DNA of 64,000 nucleotides from Helianthus annuus (GCF_002127325.2 NC_035436.2:29601163-29665162), one strand, 5' to 3'; positions 1 through 10,093 are shown, counted from the stretch's first letter. The notes: generated by a model from the sequence alone, not told the origin. Program-made: numbers and translations.

Positions 1-454
1 TATCTCCTTTAATTGTGATCTTTTCACCCCTTGGTGATTTTATTTGAATTGACTTTTGATCACAGAAAATATTGGCTTTATTGGCTATTAACCAATCCAT
101 TCCTAACACGACGTCGAATCCAGTTAGATTCATTGGGTAAAGGTTTGCAATAAATTTTTGATTAAAAATTTCTGTTCTTGCTTCCTACAAGATTTCAGAA
201 ATTCTAATGGTTTCTCCATTTGCGGTCTCTACTAGACGTTCTTGTGGTAGTTTAGTTAATGATTGATTTTTAAGTTTGCAAAACGAAGTATTAATAAAAC
301 TTTGGTTTGCACCAGAGTCAAATAATACTTTAGCAAAAATATCATTAACTAAAAACGTACCAGCTATGACTCCTGGAATCATCTTGGCTTCATCTGCAGT
401 TAGAACAAATGCTCTAGCATTTTTAGGGTTCTTGTTGTTTGCGGCTGGAGCCAA
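1..454 (-). pseudogene. E1 retropepsin (aspartic protease) domain, partial
   Basis: The minus-strand translation contains the active-site stretch VLFDSGANQSF, the DSG form of the retroviral-type aspartic protease motif. In another frame it is followed by a GMDWL-like stretch and KANIFCDQ near 130-60, the usual second half of plant Ty3/gypsy proteases. The family cleaves the Gag-Pol precursor inside the virus-like particle. An in-frame stop at 185-187 separates the two halves, so this copy is broken. It follows gag directly, as expected for a fused gag-pro frame. The window edge cuts off the remainder. Confidence 0.8.
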
Positions 455-499
455 TTTTGGGCAGTTTGTTGGCTTTCCTCCTGCAGTCTTCTTCCTTGT

Positions 500-1505
500 G
501 ACCTCACATTTTGCAAAAATTGCAATATATGGAGCATTTTCCAGAATGCTTCCTTTTACAATACTTGCAATAAGGTGCAGATGTAGAGCCTATATTCCTA
601 CGGTTGAAATTTCCAGAACGGAATTCTTGAGTAAGCGTTTGGGATAAGTTTCTCTTCTGGTCTTCTTCTCTAGTTCGCACCAGTTCATCAGTCAAGGTAT
701 TGGCTAGTTCTACAGATTCGTCTATGGTTTGAGGTCTAGCTGCCTTGACTACATGTCTAATTTCTCCAGTTAATCCCTAGATGTAAAGGGAGATTAACAC
801 CGGTTCAGGTGATGCAAGGGTTGGTACTATCCTAGCATATTCAAAGAATGTGGTAGTGTAACCCTTATTGTCTACCCCGGTCATTCTAAGATTCAGAAAC
901 TTATTTGCTATTTGTTCCTTTTCATTAGGGGGGCATAATTTCCTTTCTACCATGTTTTTGAATTCTTCCCGTTCCATATTATAAACCCTATCACTTTCTC
1001 TTGACTAGAGGATAGTGTTACAGCATTCTAGGGCTGCATTCTTAAACAAATTAGAAGCAAACATTGTCTTATCTTCCTCAGCACATTTGCTTATTTTCAG
1101 AACAGCCTCAGTTTTCTCTATCCAGCGTAGGGCTGCAATGGGTCCTTCATTGCCCGAGAATTCTATTGGTTTGCATGACCAGAATTCTTTGTAAGAACAA
1201 CCATATGGCATGGTTCTTCTTCTTTTGGGAATGGGCACTTGAAGTACGGGTTCATTGTTTACACTCTGTTCCGGTTCAGTTGGTCGCTTACTGCTATGCT
1301 TACTTTTATTATTCGCTTCTTGAACCGTTTGAATAATAAATGGCATTGCATCTATAATTCCCTGTGCCACTATATGCTGAACGACACTATTATCCATTTT
1401 GTTTCCATTGTTGTTTGGATTCTCATTAACCACATTATTGTTACTCTGGTTATCGTTATTCAGATTATCTTGATTTCCCTCGTCGGCCATCTGAATTTTT
1501 AACAT
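500..1505 (-). pseudogene. E1 gag (capsid/nucleocapsid), frameshifted
   Basis: The N-terminus (1505 downward; likely true start MADEG near 1490) is asparagine-rich. It is followed by a Retrotrans_gag-like core, with GCSYKEFWSCKP and ALRWIEKTEAVLKISKC visible, which is shared with E5 gag (CTYKQFLDCKP and VRWAEKTESVLRMSKC). Downstream pieces at 977-777 and 695-504 lie in shifted frames. The second carries zinc-knuckle cysteines (CKYCKRKHSGKC, then CNFCK) that would bind element RNA. Several stops and shifts break the frame. A MITE lies 28 bp upstream of the first ATG. Confidence 0.8.
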
Positions 1506-1533
1506 TTACCACATATTAATATCACAAATAATA

Positions 1534-1961
1534 GAGTCAATTTCAAGGATTGTCCTTTATCTTTATACCCATTTTCAGGCATTGTCCTTTATGTTCAAAA
1601 TTGACAAGTTTTGTCCTTTATGTTTTCATATCATACACGTTTTGTCCTTTAGGCCTAACCCAGTTAGTTTTTTCAGCTAAATTTGGTCATATGCTTTGTA
1701 CATGAGAGCATTTCGTCAATTCAAAGGTAAGTTCAACGACAGATTTACAGCTCAAAGCTTCTGCAACCTTTGAATTGACAAAAATGGCCTCATGTGCAAA
1801 GCACATGACCAACTTTAACTGAAAAAACTAACTGGGTTAGGCCTAAAGAACAAAACGTGTATGATATGAAAACAGAAAGGACAAAGCTTGTCAATTTTAA
1901 ACATAAAGGACAACACTTGAAAATAGGTATAAAGATAAAGGACAATTCTTGAAATTCACTC
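1534..1961. mobile_element. Mutator-like foldback MITE, copy 1 (428 bp)
   Basis: The element begins GAGTCAATTTCAAG and ends CTTGAAATTCACTC, giving terminal inverted repeats. It is flanked by a perfect 9-bp direct repeat, CAAATAATA, at 1525-1533 and 1962-1970. A 9-bp TSD is characteristic of Mutator/MULE transposition. Almost the whole element is one imperfect inverted repeat (arms about 1534-1728 and 1770-1961, loop about 40 bp). The outer arms consist of repeated TTGTCCTTTATG-type blocks. It has no coding capacity and would need a MULE transposase supplied in trans. A relative of the same family lies at 59235-59543. Confidence 0.9.
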
Positions 1962-1970
1962 CAAATAATA

Positions 1971-2324
1971 TTTGAATATAGCCAATCACATGACAAACAC
2001 TTTTGGTCAAAAGCGTCGAGCATTGCGAATTTTACTCTATTCATATATTATGCATCTATTACTCCCCAGTAATGAAATTAAAATTACAATACAAACTGAA
2101 ATGTAAAGCTACAATACTAATAGTATGCATCCGTAGTTTTTTTTTCTAACACATACACACATATATTATTATTATATTATTATTACTACTACCGTTTCTA
2201 CCATTACATTCACTGATATGGATTCATCCAAAAATCCATATTGCGCTCGTCGTATTTACATACGAGACGCTCTCCTACCTGTCTCATTCTCTCACTGCTT
2301 TCTAAAATTTCCTCAGCGAAGGTC
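1971..2324. other. E1 spacer between pre-gag frame and gag
   Basis: AT-rich internal E1 sequence with a short ATT-rich stretch near 2166-2190. I see no supportable frame on either strand. It is comparable in position to the noncoding gap between ORF0 and gag in E5. Confidence 0.6.
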
Positions 2325-3058
2325 CTAAGTTCTTGTACATTTTCTGCACTCATTGGGGGTGCAGGTTCTAGGTGCCTGGTATGGGCAAGGGTTTTCTAAG
2401 ATCTCCCTCATGTGTGCATTGTTAATGTAATAGAGATCTTGAGGATCTAACCCTGGGTAGGCTCCTAGGTTGGGCATTGGCACATTTTCCTGTATTGGGT
2501 TTTGTTGCTCATATTCCCTTACATCGTCCCACCAGGGGTCGTAACTGTTTGGGTCTAGGGGATTTGGTGCAGGTACCCTAGGTATCTCCTCCGGGTTGTA
2601 ATCATGCATCTCTGTTTGGTTTTCAGGGGTTTTCTATTTCCATGGGTTGGTCAGGAATTGGTAGTTGTGGTTGAGGTGCTAGCATTTGCTCCAGGTTTGG
2701 GTCAGCTGCAGTGGTTGCTAAAATATGGATATTAGCTATACTCCTATTGAACATATCCTGGGCATAGGCATCAGTTTCTCTTTTAGCTGCGTCTAACACT
2801 CGCTGGTCCTGCAACTTTTCATACGTTTCCTACGCTCGTGTGCTCCCCTACTGAACCATCCCCTTTTTTCTGAGGAAATGGCTCTTCAGACTGAGCCTTA
2901 AGCACAAAGATTCCTTCTTCAGTATCAGCAGAGTACCCTGAGAGGACAGGCTGAGAAGAGGAGGTGCCTTCGCTTCTAGGCGAACCAGACAATTGACGAT
3001 ACGCGTCAGATGGTCCTTGGTAGCTCATACTATAAACTAACAGATAGTCAGATAACAC
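2325..3058 (-). pseudogene. E1 pre-gag reading frame (ORF0-like), broken
   Basis: Three consecutive minus-strand segments (3058-2819, 2814-2623, 2609-2325) lie between the PBS and gag, and together they read like one coding region broken by shifts. A plausible start is MSYQGPSDAYRQ near 3028. The composition is acidic and rich in proline, glutamine and asparagine, with a middle part of helical appearance (VLDAAKRETDAYAQDMFNRS). I recognise no domain. Its position matches the larger acidic, proline-rich frame of E5 (56763-55162), but I see no clear sequence identity between them. Extra ORFs upstream of gag are known in some plant Ty3/gypsy lineages (for example Ogre/Tat), but this is not obviously one of those. 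Confidence 0.55.
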
Positions 3059-3160
3059 ATAACAAGAAAATACAATTATGCACGTATTTTCGTAATTTAT
3101 TTCCTAACACTTTGAATTTTGATGTCAGCGGAACACTTCTGTGGCTGAATCAGTGGCATA

Positions 3161-3172
3161 GCTCTGATACCA
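3161..3172 (-). promoter_or_regulatory. E1 primer binding site (initiator Met tRNA)
   Basis: On the minus strand this reads TGGTATCAGAGC, complementary to the 3' end of plant initiator methionine tRNA. It lies five bases inside the LTR end at 3178, where minus-strand cDNA priming would start. This fixes the element's orientation. Confidence 0.9.
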
Positions 3173-3177
3173 CCTTC

Positions 3178-4489
3178 TGTCACAGCCCCCGATCCCTAAT
3201 TCCCGGAAACGGGCGGCCGCGAGCCAGTTTCGGTGGTATCACGTTATTGGCAGCGGAAATTTTCATCAGGACTGTAGTTAGGAAATATTAAATCAGAGTA
3301 AACCACCACAATTTATAATATTAAACATATGGGTAAAACCCAAGTTTTCATTACAAACTGATTTATATGGATAAATCCCACTTTATTGAAATAAACACTT
3401 TCTTTTTTTAGGTAACTTTTATAGCCACTTTTCCCAGCCTTCAGTGCTGTCCAGCTGGCTTCTAATTGGCTTTCACATTGTGTTACCTGAAACACGTTTT
3501 AAAAACATTTTGTCAGTGGGAAATACTGGTGAGTGAATCCCAGTTTAATCAAGAATATTAATTCAATTTAAACAGTATTGAGGGCGATTACAATGATTAT
3601 ATCTACCCAATTACTCATACAGTACTGTCAATCCTGACTTGTGGGTCATATTACACATTGGCTAACTCTTCGTCTAATGGCAACGTTACTCACATTTTGT
3701 ATACAAAACCCCAACATACTGGCAGTAATCGTAGAATAACAAAGACTCAATCACTGCTAAATTGCATAATAAAATGTTTAAGGTTTTGTAAAAACTGTTT
3801 ACAAAAAGGAGATTACTCACATTACTGTCTTAGGGTTTTCAGTAATGATTTCCTGGGAATAATCTATAAATTACACAAATGCACGTGTGTTAGTATAATA
3901 ACCCCTTTTAAAATTAGTAATACCCTCCCTGAGACGGCATTCCAACGACTACGTCGGGCAGAAGCACGACAGCCGTTACGGAACCCTAGATCAATTGGGC
4001 AGAGTATCTAATACGTCTCTAGGGGTTATAATACTTACATCGTAGCAGAACCTAGCTATTTTGGGGGGTATTAGACTTGGGTACAATGCCCACTATGTGA
4101 AAATTTGAGAGAAAGAACAATTTTTGAACGAGTTTCGACTGAAGCCGATGGCCTCTATTTATAGGGTATGATCTTGACTCTCTCGCGGCCTGCGTAAGAT
4201 AAGGCAAAGCCTTACGCGGCCCGCATCAACATCCAGTCAACGTATAGCTTAACTGGGTCAGCGTATAGGTCCGCCACGATGTCGACACGTGTCGACTCAG
4301 GGTGTCTCCGCGTTGTAGGTCTCTCATGGCCCGCGTAAAGTTGAGGTGAGGTCCTACGCGGCCCACCTCAACTCTATTTTTCTTGTTTTTAATTTATTTT
4401 ATATGTTATGATCTATTTTGGGCTCGGTTTTCACGTACGGGACATAATATAATACATATTGGGACATTTTAAGATATATTAGGGTGTCA
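3178..4489 (-). repeat. E1 5' LTR
   Basis: The LTR starts TGTCACAGCC next to the PBS and appears to end GGGTGTCA near 4489, giving a TG...CA structure of about 1.3 kb. A TATA box (CTATAAATAG on the minus strand) lies at 4155-4164, so transcription would start near 4130 and run left. Only one LTR is in the window, so it cannot be dated. The outer boundary is approximate. Confidence 0.75.
4155..4164 (-). promoter_or_regulatory. TATA box in E1 LTR
   Basis: CTATAAATAG on the minus strand inside the LTR, in the right orientation to drive E1 gag. It is a close match to the plant TATA consensus. Confidence 0.6.
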
Positions 4490-4573
4490 GACAATTATCG
4501 AGGGTGTCGGTTTTACTGACGATTGTTATATTTAGGGTTGTATGTTCCTAGAATAAATGTTGTGCAATGATAG

Positions 4574-5431
4574 TGAAGAAACACTAGTTAAATGACCGGA
4601 ATCAGATAAACTAGGGGGTTTGAATCTGCATAAAAGGGGTGGTTTCTCCTCGTTCGGTTCTTGGGTGACAGCTCTTCTTCTCTTCACAGTAACTGCAAAA
4701 CAACCATCGTTAGACTCACCACGGGGAGAATGGGGGTTCTCTTCGTGACCACCCTCCGGCGTGAGAATAAGTATAGGTTTATAAAGAAGAAGAAGTATCA
4801 GTGAAGTGAATGTAACTTGAAGATTATACCTGAATTATCCTTCTATTTATAGCCGAAGTTTGGGCGGGAAAACTTGTTGATGAAATATCGACAGAAAGTG
4901 TTAATTCCGTGAGCGGTTATTCTTCCCTCCGTTAATCACTTGACGAATGTGAGAGCACACGGATCGCGATCTTTGATCGACAGCTGGGGTATTGCCATGT
5001 GGAAAGTGGGTAAGTGAAGATCTCTCTTCAATTCCGTGTCATCATCGTGACTTCAAGAGGGCCTGGGATGATGACACGTGGCCAGGTGGTTATAACTGTC
5101 TGGTGATGCACGATAGGGCCTTCTAGATGTTTACAGCTGTAATCCTGTGTGGCTCCTTACTGTATGGCATCAGTAAAGTAAATAATATCCAAGTCTGGGT
5201 ATTATTTATGCGGGAATGTTGATTAGGATTTTTATCCTTATCTGTTATGGAGAGAGGCGCAAGGATTCGTTAGTTTCCTTTTGGCGCGCAGGCGTTGCTT
5301 GTTGTTTTTCTTTTAAGTTCTCTTTGTAGGACCACTGCGCGGCCGCGCAAGGTCTAAAGAGGGTTAGAAGGATAAGATTGTGGTATGGTCCCAAGTACTC
5401 GAAGCGAGGTTTTTGGGACCTTACCCCTTCA
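4574..5431 (-). mobile_element. Solo LTR (858 bp) inserted in the E2 LTR
   Basis: It begins TGAAGAAAC and ends CCCCTTCA, so it has TG...CA ends and a perfect 5-bp terminal inverted repeat TGAAG/CTTCA. The flanks GATAG (4569-4573) and GATTA (5432-5436) form a slightly mutated 5-bp TSD. The E2 3' LTR shows the empty site near 36105-36115. A minus-strand TATA box (CTATAAATAG, 4843-4852) suggests minus orientation. No internal region or coding sequence is present. LTR-LTR recombination of a full element is the usual origin. The family is not recognised. Confidence 0.8.
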
Positions 5432-5528
5432 GATTAGGTACGATGATCGTTACGTTGTGATGATTTTGTACGAATATGTGGATTAATTCATGATAGTGTC
5501 TTGATCTTGTGAACATAATACTCCATTA

Positions 5529-7392
5529 GAGTGCCCTCTTAGGGGAGTCCCCTCTCTTACGCACACCCAATCAGGTTATGCCATGTCAACTCCCCTCTTA
5601 AACTCCCCTCACACCCCAATTTGATGGCGGCACTCCTCTCTTAGGGGACTTGCTTTTTTTATTTTTTTTGTTTTTTTATTTGTTGTAATTATGCATGTTT
5701 ATAAATTAAAAAAAATAATAAAAATTAAATAAAATTTAATAAAAGACATTTCATTAGATTAAAAATAAAAATTACATTCAAACTAGAAAAATAAAAATTA
5801 CATTCAAACTAGAAAAATATAAAAACAAACTACTCGTCGTCGGAACTCACTTCAAGGTGAGGTAGATCTAAAAGTCCGAGATGCTCAACGAGATTGTGTT
5901 TTAGTCTCCAATGCGTTTCTTCGTCAATGAGCTCGCTATAAGCTGTATCATCGAAGACGGGTTCGAATGGAGGATCTTGAATGTGTACTGGTGCTATCGC
6001 CCTTCCGTCGTCTTTTATAATCATGTTATATAAAATAATGCACGTATACACGATGGACCTTATCTTTTTCACCGTTTTGGAACGCATTGGACGATTTAGT
6101 ATTCCCCACTTCGCCTTTAACACACCAAACGCCCGTTCCACATCTTTTCCTGCGGCCTCGTGTTGCCTCTTGAACTTTTTTCATTCGGGATGTGAGGATA
6201 TGGAAAAGACTTCACAACGGGCCAGCTAGGGTAGATCCCATCTGTAAGATAATACCCGCGTTTGTATAAGTGGTCGTTCACTTGAAAAGGACAATTTGGC
6301 GCCGTTCCGTTTCGTTGAGTAAGAAATAACGGAGATTGTTGGAGCACGTTGATGTCGTTTTGTGAACCCGCCGGGCCACAAACAGCATGCCAAACCCACA
6401 AATCTTGAGACGCCACCGCCTCTAACATAACTGTCGGGTATTGATGATCGCCTCTTATATATTGTCCACGCAATTCTGTGGGGCACATTCTCCAGACGAA
6501 GTGTGTATAATCCAGACTACCCAACATACCAGGTAGGTGATGTCTCTCCTCATGAGCCTGATACAATAGCGCAACATCGTGGCTCGTTGGTCTACGTAAG
6601 AATTCATCGGCATACATTGTACAGACCGTCTCGCAGAAATATTCATAGCATTCACGAGATGTCCTTTCAGCGATATTTAAATACTCGTCGTTTTCGTCTG
6701 GTGGGTTACCGATTGCAAGTTGTTTAATCGCAGAAGTAACCTCTTGCAACGGCGTGAAGCTTTTCTTCATTCTCTCGTCCAAGCCCTCTTGAAACCACTC
6801 GTTATTCGCTTCCACGTCACTAACAATTTTTAGGAACAAAGACTTGGATTGACGAAACCTCTGACGAAAAATATCGACATTAAATTTTGGATTTTCGACA
6901 AAATAATCGGCCATGAGTGTTTCATGGCCTCCCACACGATCTCGACGGACAATTTTATTTTACTAGACGATGTCGTGTCTAGTAGCTCCGCTTGTTGGAT
7001 GAGATTTTGGAAGAAAATTAAACTACCATCGCTTGACGATGAATCTTCATCGTCGGGAAAGTCGGGTAGGGGAGAAAAAACGGGAACTTGGAATCCATTT
7101 TGTGTTGTATTTGATAGATTTTTAGAGTGAGTTTGAGAATGGGTGTGGTAAAAAATTAGATTTTGAGAATGAGTTTGAGAATGGGTGAGTTGGTTATATA
7201 TATTGTTAAAATTGATTTTTTTTTTTAAAATGACTGTTGCCCAACGTATACATCATCGATCCTTGTGCTTCTTGTGCGGTGACTCCTCCCCGACCCCCCT
7301 CCCCGATTTGCCTCACCGCAAGGATGGCGGCGGTGATCCGGCTAGGGGAATTGGGTCACCGATCCCCCTCCCCGCTGGTGCCCCGTATACCC
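5529..7392 (-). mobile_element. PIF/Harbinger DNA transposon (1,864 bp)
   Basis: It is flanked by the 3-bp direct repeat TTA (5526-5528 and 7393-7395), the usual PIF/Harbinger target. Comparison with the empty site in the E2 3' LTR (CCATTAATGATC near 36190) fixes both ends. The ends read GAGTGCCC... and ...GTATACCC; the terminal inverted repeats are short and degraded. It contains a DDE transposase on the minus strand. No second, Myb-like ORF is seen, so it may depend on a partner. Confidence 0.85.
5830..6935 (-). pseudogene. PIF/Harbinger transposase (HARBI1/ALP1-like), single frameshift
   Basis: The first part (6935 to about 6180) and second part (about 6180 to 5830) are two frames of one protein of about 369 residues, a normal length for the family. 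The DDE nuclease residues are visible: Asp142 in LGSLDYTHF, Asp194 in SQNDINVL, and the Glu of ERAFGVLKAKW in the second frame. The stretch SPLFLTQRNGTAP followed by GYYLTDGIYPSWP is typical of plant Harbinger transposases. The only break I find is a one-base loss in a homopolymer (six T on the plus strand, 6176-6181). If that is a sequencing error, the transposase would be complete. It would bind TIRs and cut at TTA targets in the nucleus. Confidence 0.88.
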
Positions 7393-7665
7393 TTAATGAT
7401 CGACCATGTGAATGTTAGTTACATAATTAGGGTGGGTGTGATATAAGTGTTTCAATGATTATTGATCAATTAGAGTTATATGTGAAATGGAAACTGTTAT
7501 GCTATGGTGGTTGATGATTGTTCTATTTAGGGTTGTTTAACTTGCAAAGTAACGGTTGGTTGATCTATTGATCCTACAGAAAAATGTGTAACTGTGATTA
7601 TGTGATTTAGACTTCGTGGAATGATCTCGATGAACTTTTGGTGATCCATCGTCACATCTTGTCAC

Positions 7666-7721
7666 GACGAAGGTTAGATACTTCGTCACAGTGAGTCTTG
7701 ACGAAGGTTAGATTCTTCGTC
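7666..7721 (+). repeat. Tandem GACGAAG/CTTCGTC hairpins in E2 5' LTR
   Basis: Two adjacent inverted repeats at 7666-7687 and 7700-7721 each have a 7-bp stem GACGAAG...CTTCGTC around an 8-base loop GTTAGATA or GTTAGATT. They lie just before a TATA-like stretch (AGTATATAGA, 7728-7737). The same cluster, with an additional hairpin, is in the 3' LTR near 36474-36561. Confidence 0.7.
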
Positions 7722-7727
7722 GTAGGA

Positions 7728-7737
7728 GTATATAGAC
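7728..7737 (+). promoter_or_regulatory. Possible TATA box of E2 LTR
   Basis: AGTATATAGA in the E2 LTR, conserved near 36585 in the 3' LTR. Its position is consistent with a promoter upstream of the hairpin leader at 8066-8271. The assignment rests only on the motif. Confidence 0.35.
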
Positions 7738-8065
7738 GGAACAGTGGACAGTTTGGAATGTATGTATTAATGAGTACTTTTGTTTATGAAATACGGTACT
7801 TGCATGATAACCATATTGTTTAATATTAAGTGACATACACATGGGATGTGGACTTGTATGATAGTTGGGTGTGTGCTTTTCGTGTTAGATGCGAACTGTG
7901 TAAAATACATGATTTGATTAATTGGCAAACTGATGTTGATTGGTCACCATGGTAGGGTTAGTTGACCAACTTGGAACGTGTAATGTAATGTAAAATACCG
8001 AGCAATCTAAGGTGAGTTCACTTCTCTTGAGCATGCGTTCCAGTGGGTAGGACAGTCAAAACGGG

Positions 8066-8271
8066 TATTCCTGAGAGGAATAGGTCTTTGGGTACATCAT
8101 TGGGTATTCCTGAGAGGAATAAGTTATTTGGGTAAAATCTGGAATGTTGGATAATACACTCACCCTATCACCATTAAGTCCCATCTTGTTTGTTACCTGA
8201 GAGGTAACGGGGTATTAGTTGGTAGCGCTATCTAGGTTTGGCACCCTCACCCGTACCTGAGAGGACGGGTG
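8066..8271 (+). repeat. Four TGAGA-loop hairpins with changing stems (E2 5' LTR)
   Basis: Hairpin 1 (8066-8082) and hairpin 2 (8105-8121) are TATTCC-TGAGA-GGAATA. Hairpin 3 (8192-8208) is GTTACC-TGAGA-GGTAAC. Hairpin 4 (8248-8271) has a 9-bp stem, CACCCGT and CC pairing with GG and ACGGGTG, with one bulged A and again a TGAGA loop. The loop is constant while the stems differ but still pair, which is the pattern expected of a selected RNA (or DNA) structure. All four recur in the 3' LTR (36922-37128). The position lies downstream of the likely promoter, so the hairpins would be in the transcript leader. The function is unknown. Confidence 0.75.
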
Positions 8272-8450
8272 TGAACTAATGACCCAGTCATGCCCAATGC
8301 TTTGATAGGGGCATTGGGGAAAGGGCAAAAATAATCTGGAGCCATCTTGTACGGTATCAAGTTATTATCAACATTACTTTCGGAATTGTTATTAAACTGG
8401 ATTAAACACTTGGTAACCAAACGTTTTCATAAAACTGTGAACTCACCAAC

Positions 8451-8927
8451 TATTAGGCCCTAAAGTGTGAGACTGACGCATCAAATTAACACAATGAGCT
8501 ATGGTTACGAACTGGGCTTTGCCGGGTTAGTTTATATTAGGTTTTGGACCTTTATAGGTCACTTGGGCCAAGTTTAGGCCATGTGGGCCAAGCAGGCCCA
8601 AGGGGAGCTCATGTAGGGACTTGGGCTTAAGTTAGTATATAAACAAGTTTACAACTTGTTTTAAGGCTTGAACCTCTGGGAAATTCATTGTTACAGAAAT
8701 TCTACAGTTTAGAGAGGTGATTCGATAGTGAAGAACACTTGTACTAGACGGTTTTGTTTTTCAAGTAATAGAATCGTGTGCAAGTGTTTAAAGGTGATTC
8801 GGTATTGTTCTTCGTTTCGATATTTTCATATTTTTCGGTTTATCTTGAATCATCTTGTGATTGGATTCCGCACTCTCACAAGATTAGATTTGATATCATT
8901 GAAAGATCCGGTTTCACGGGACTGACA
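8451..8927 (+). repeat. E3 5' LTR (477 bp)
   Basis: It starts TATTAGGCCC (a mutated TG start; the other LTR has TGTTAGG) and ends CTGACA. A TATA box TATATAAA is at 8636-8643. It differs from the 3' LTR by a few percent and by a 20-base block near 8570-8590 bounded by the direct repeat GGGCCAAG. Confidence 0.9.
8636..8643 (+). promoter_or_regulatory. TATA box of E3 5' LTR
   Basis: TATATAAA, conserved in the 3' LTR at 30691-30698, is oriented towards E3 gag. Confidence 0.6.
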
Positions 8928-8929
8928 AG

Positions 8930-8942
8930 TGATATCAGAGCC
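8930..8942 (+). promoter_or_regulatory. E3 primer binding site
   Basis: TGATATCAGAGCC lies two bases after the LTR end and differs by one base from the initiator-Met-tRNA complement TGGTATCAGAGCC. Confidence 0.75.
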
Positions 8943-10093
8943 AAAGAACCTATTTCTAGGCTCGGTGTGATATCAAAGATTCAAGATTTTCGTTATTTTT
9001 GTTCTGTGTTCTTCGCGTTCTTCGTAGTATTCATCGGAATTTTATCAAAAATCATTATCTTTTGGTATTTTGATTGTTTTGAAAGTTGTTAAAGTGTTGG
9101 GGATCACTGTTTTTATTTAAAAAAAATTGAAATTTAAAAATTTCATTATTTTAGAAACAATCGTTTCCATTATTTTCGAGATTTTGTTCCCTGTTTTGTG
9201 TCACAGCCACACTAGGTGCCAAAATATCTCAAGATTTAAATATCTCAAGTTTTAAAATTCACGTGGGAATTATCTAGTCGGCGGTTTCGAGTTTTAAACT
9301 TTTGATTTGGAGTCAACTTGTCTTCATAGATCTCGACTCCCTATTCTTCGGATTATACAAGAGCTCCGAGGTCTCGACTCATCACGGTTTTAACTTCACA
9401 CAACCACCGTTTCGACTTGTCCGGCTCGCAACCAATATTTCCCATTCTGAGATCTCGAGTCATCTTCACATCCCTGCTGAGGTCTCGAGTCGCAACATCG
9501 GTTCCGAGTCGCAACCGAGTTCTCGAGTCGCAACCTTCAATCATCACCACCTTCACCGTTATCTCCGTTCACCGCCGTTCACTGTCATCGTCATTACCAA
9601 GTCTCCGACCACCTCTCCGTTCTCTGTTATCCGGTAACCTGCAACATCACCGACTACCGTACAACATCGCTCATCGATCATCTTCATCGTCTTCTCTGTT
9701 CATCATCAACATCATTTCAGGTTCCATTTCCAGTCATCTTCTCCGATCATCGGTCATCCTCTCCGAATCTCTGTTCATCTTCACCTCCGACCACCCCTTG
9801 TAATCATCATCATCATCATCGGTCATCCTCTCCGATCTCTGTTCATCTTCAACGCCAACCACCGCCGTTTCTCCGACCACCTTCATCTTCTCCTTTTATC
9901 CCCATCGCTCATCATCTTCACCGTGCCGTGTTCATCATCTCCTTAAATCTTCGTTCATCATCACCACACTTCTTCATTCATTGAAGAGCTAGATAATAAT
10001 AATTATAATAATATAAATCATCTTCACCGTGCCGTGTTTTAGGGTTTTGGATAATATGGTTACAAAGAAGACAGTCTGCCACTTGATTCTATT

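Larger units (their letters stand above)
1..4489 (-). mobile_element. E1: 5' half of a Ty3/gypsy LTR retrotransposon (runs off the left edge)
   Basis: Reading on the minus strand, the order is LTR (4489-3178), PBS (3172-3161), a degenerate pre-gag frame (3058-2325), gag (1505-about 500) and protease (about 454-1). RT, RNase H, integrase and the 3' LTR must lie left of the window. The right end abuts E2 5' LTR sequence near 4489-4529. The matching part of the intact E2 3' LTR (35505 to about 36010) is absent here, so E1 most likely inserted into the E2 LTR. The exact right boundary is uncertain by a few tens of bases because the flank is diverged, and the TSD cannot be checked. Confidence 0.85.
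4490..8450 (+). repeat. E2 5' LTR, first part, with two insertions
   Basis: The segments 4490-4573, 5432-5528 and 7393-8450 align in order with the intact E2 3' LTR (about 36011-37312); the last piece of this LTR is at 30984-31322. The breaks are exactly where a solo LTR, a Harbinger element and E3 entered. The first roughly 500 bp of the LTR is missing because E1 lies there. The LTR contains hairpin clusters at 7666-7721 and 8066-8271. Confidence 0.85.

Noticed and set aside
3658..4011. 117-residue plus-strand frame in the E1 LTR
   Set aside because: Antisense to the LTR, no recognisable feature, and within expected chance length for this composition.
8728..9092. Small frames in E3 LTR repeated near 30784-31097
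   Set aside because: They lie in LTR sequence and recur because LTRs recur. They span the PBS, so they are not protein-coding.
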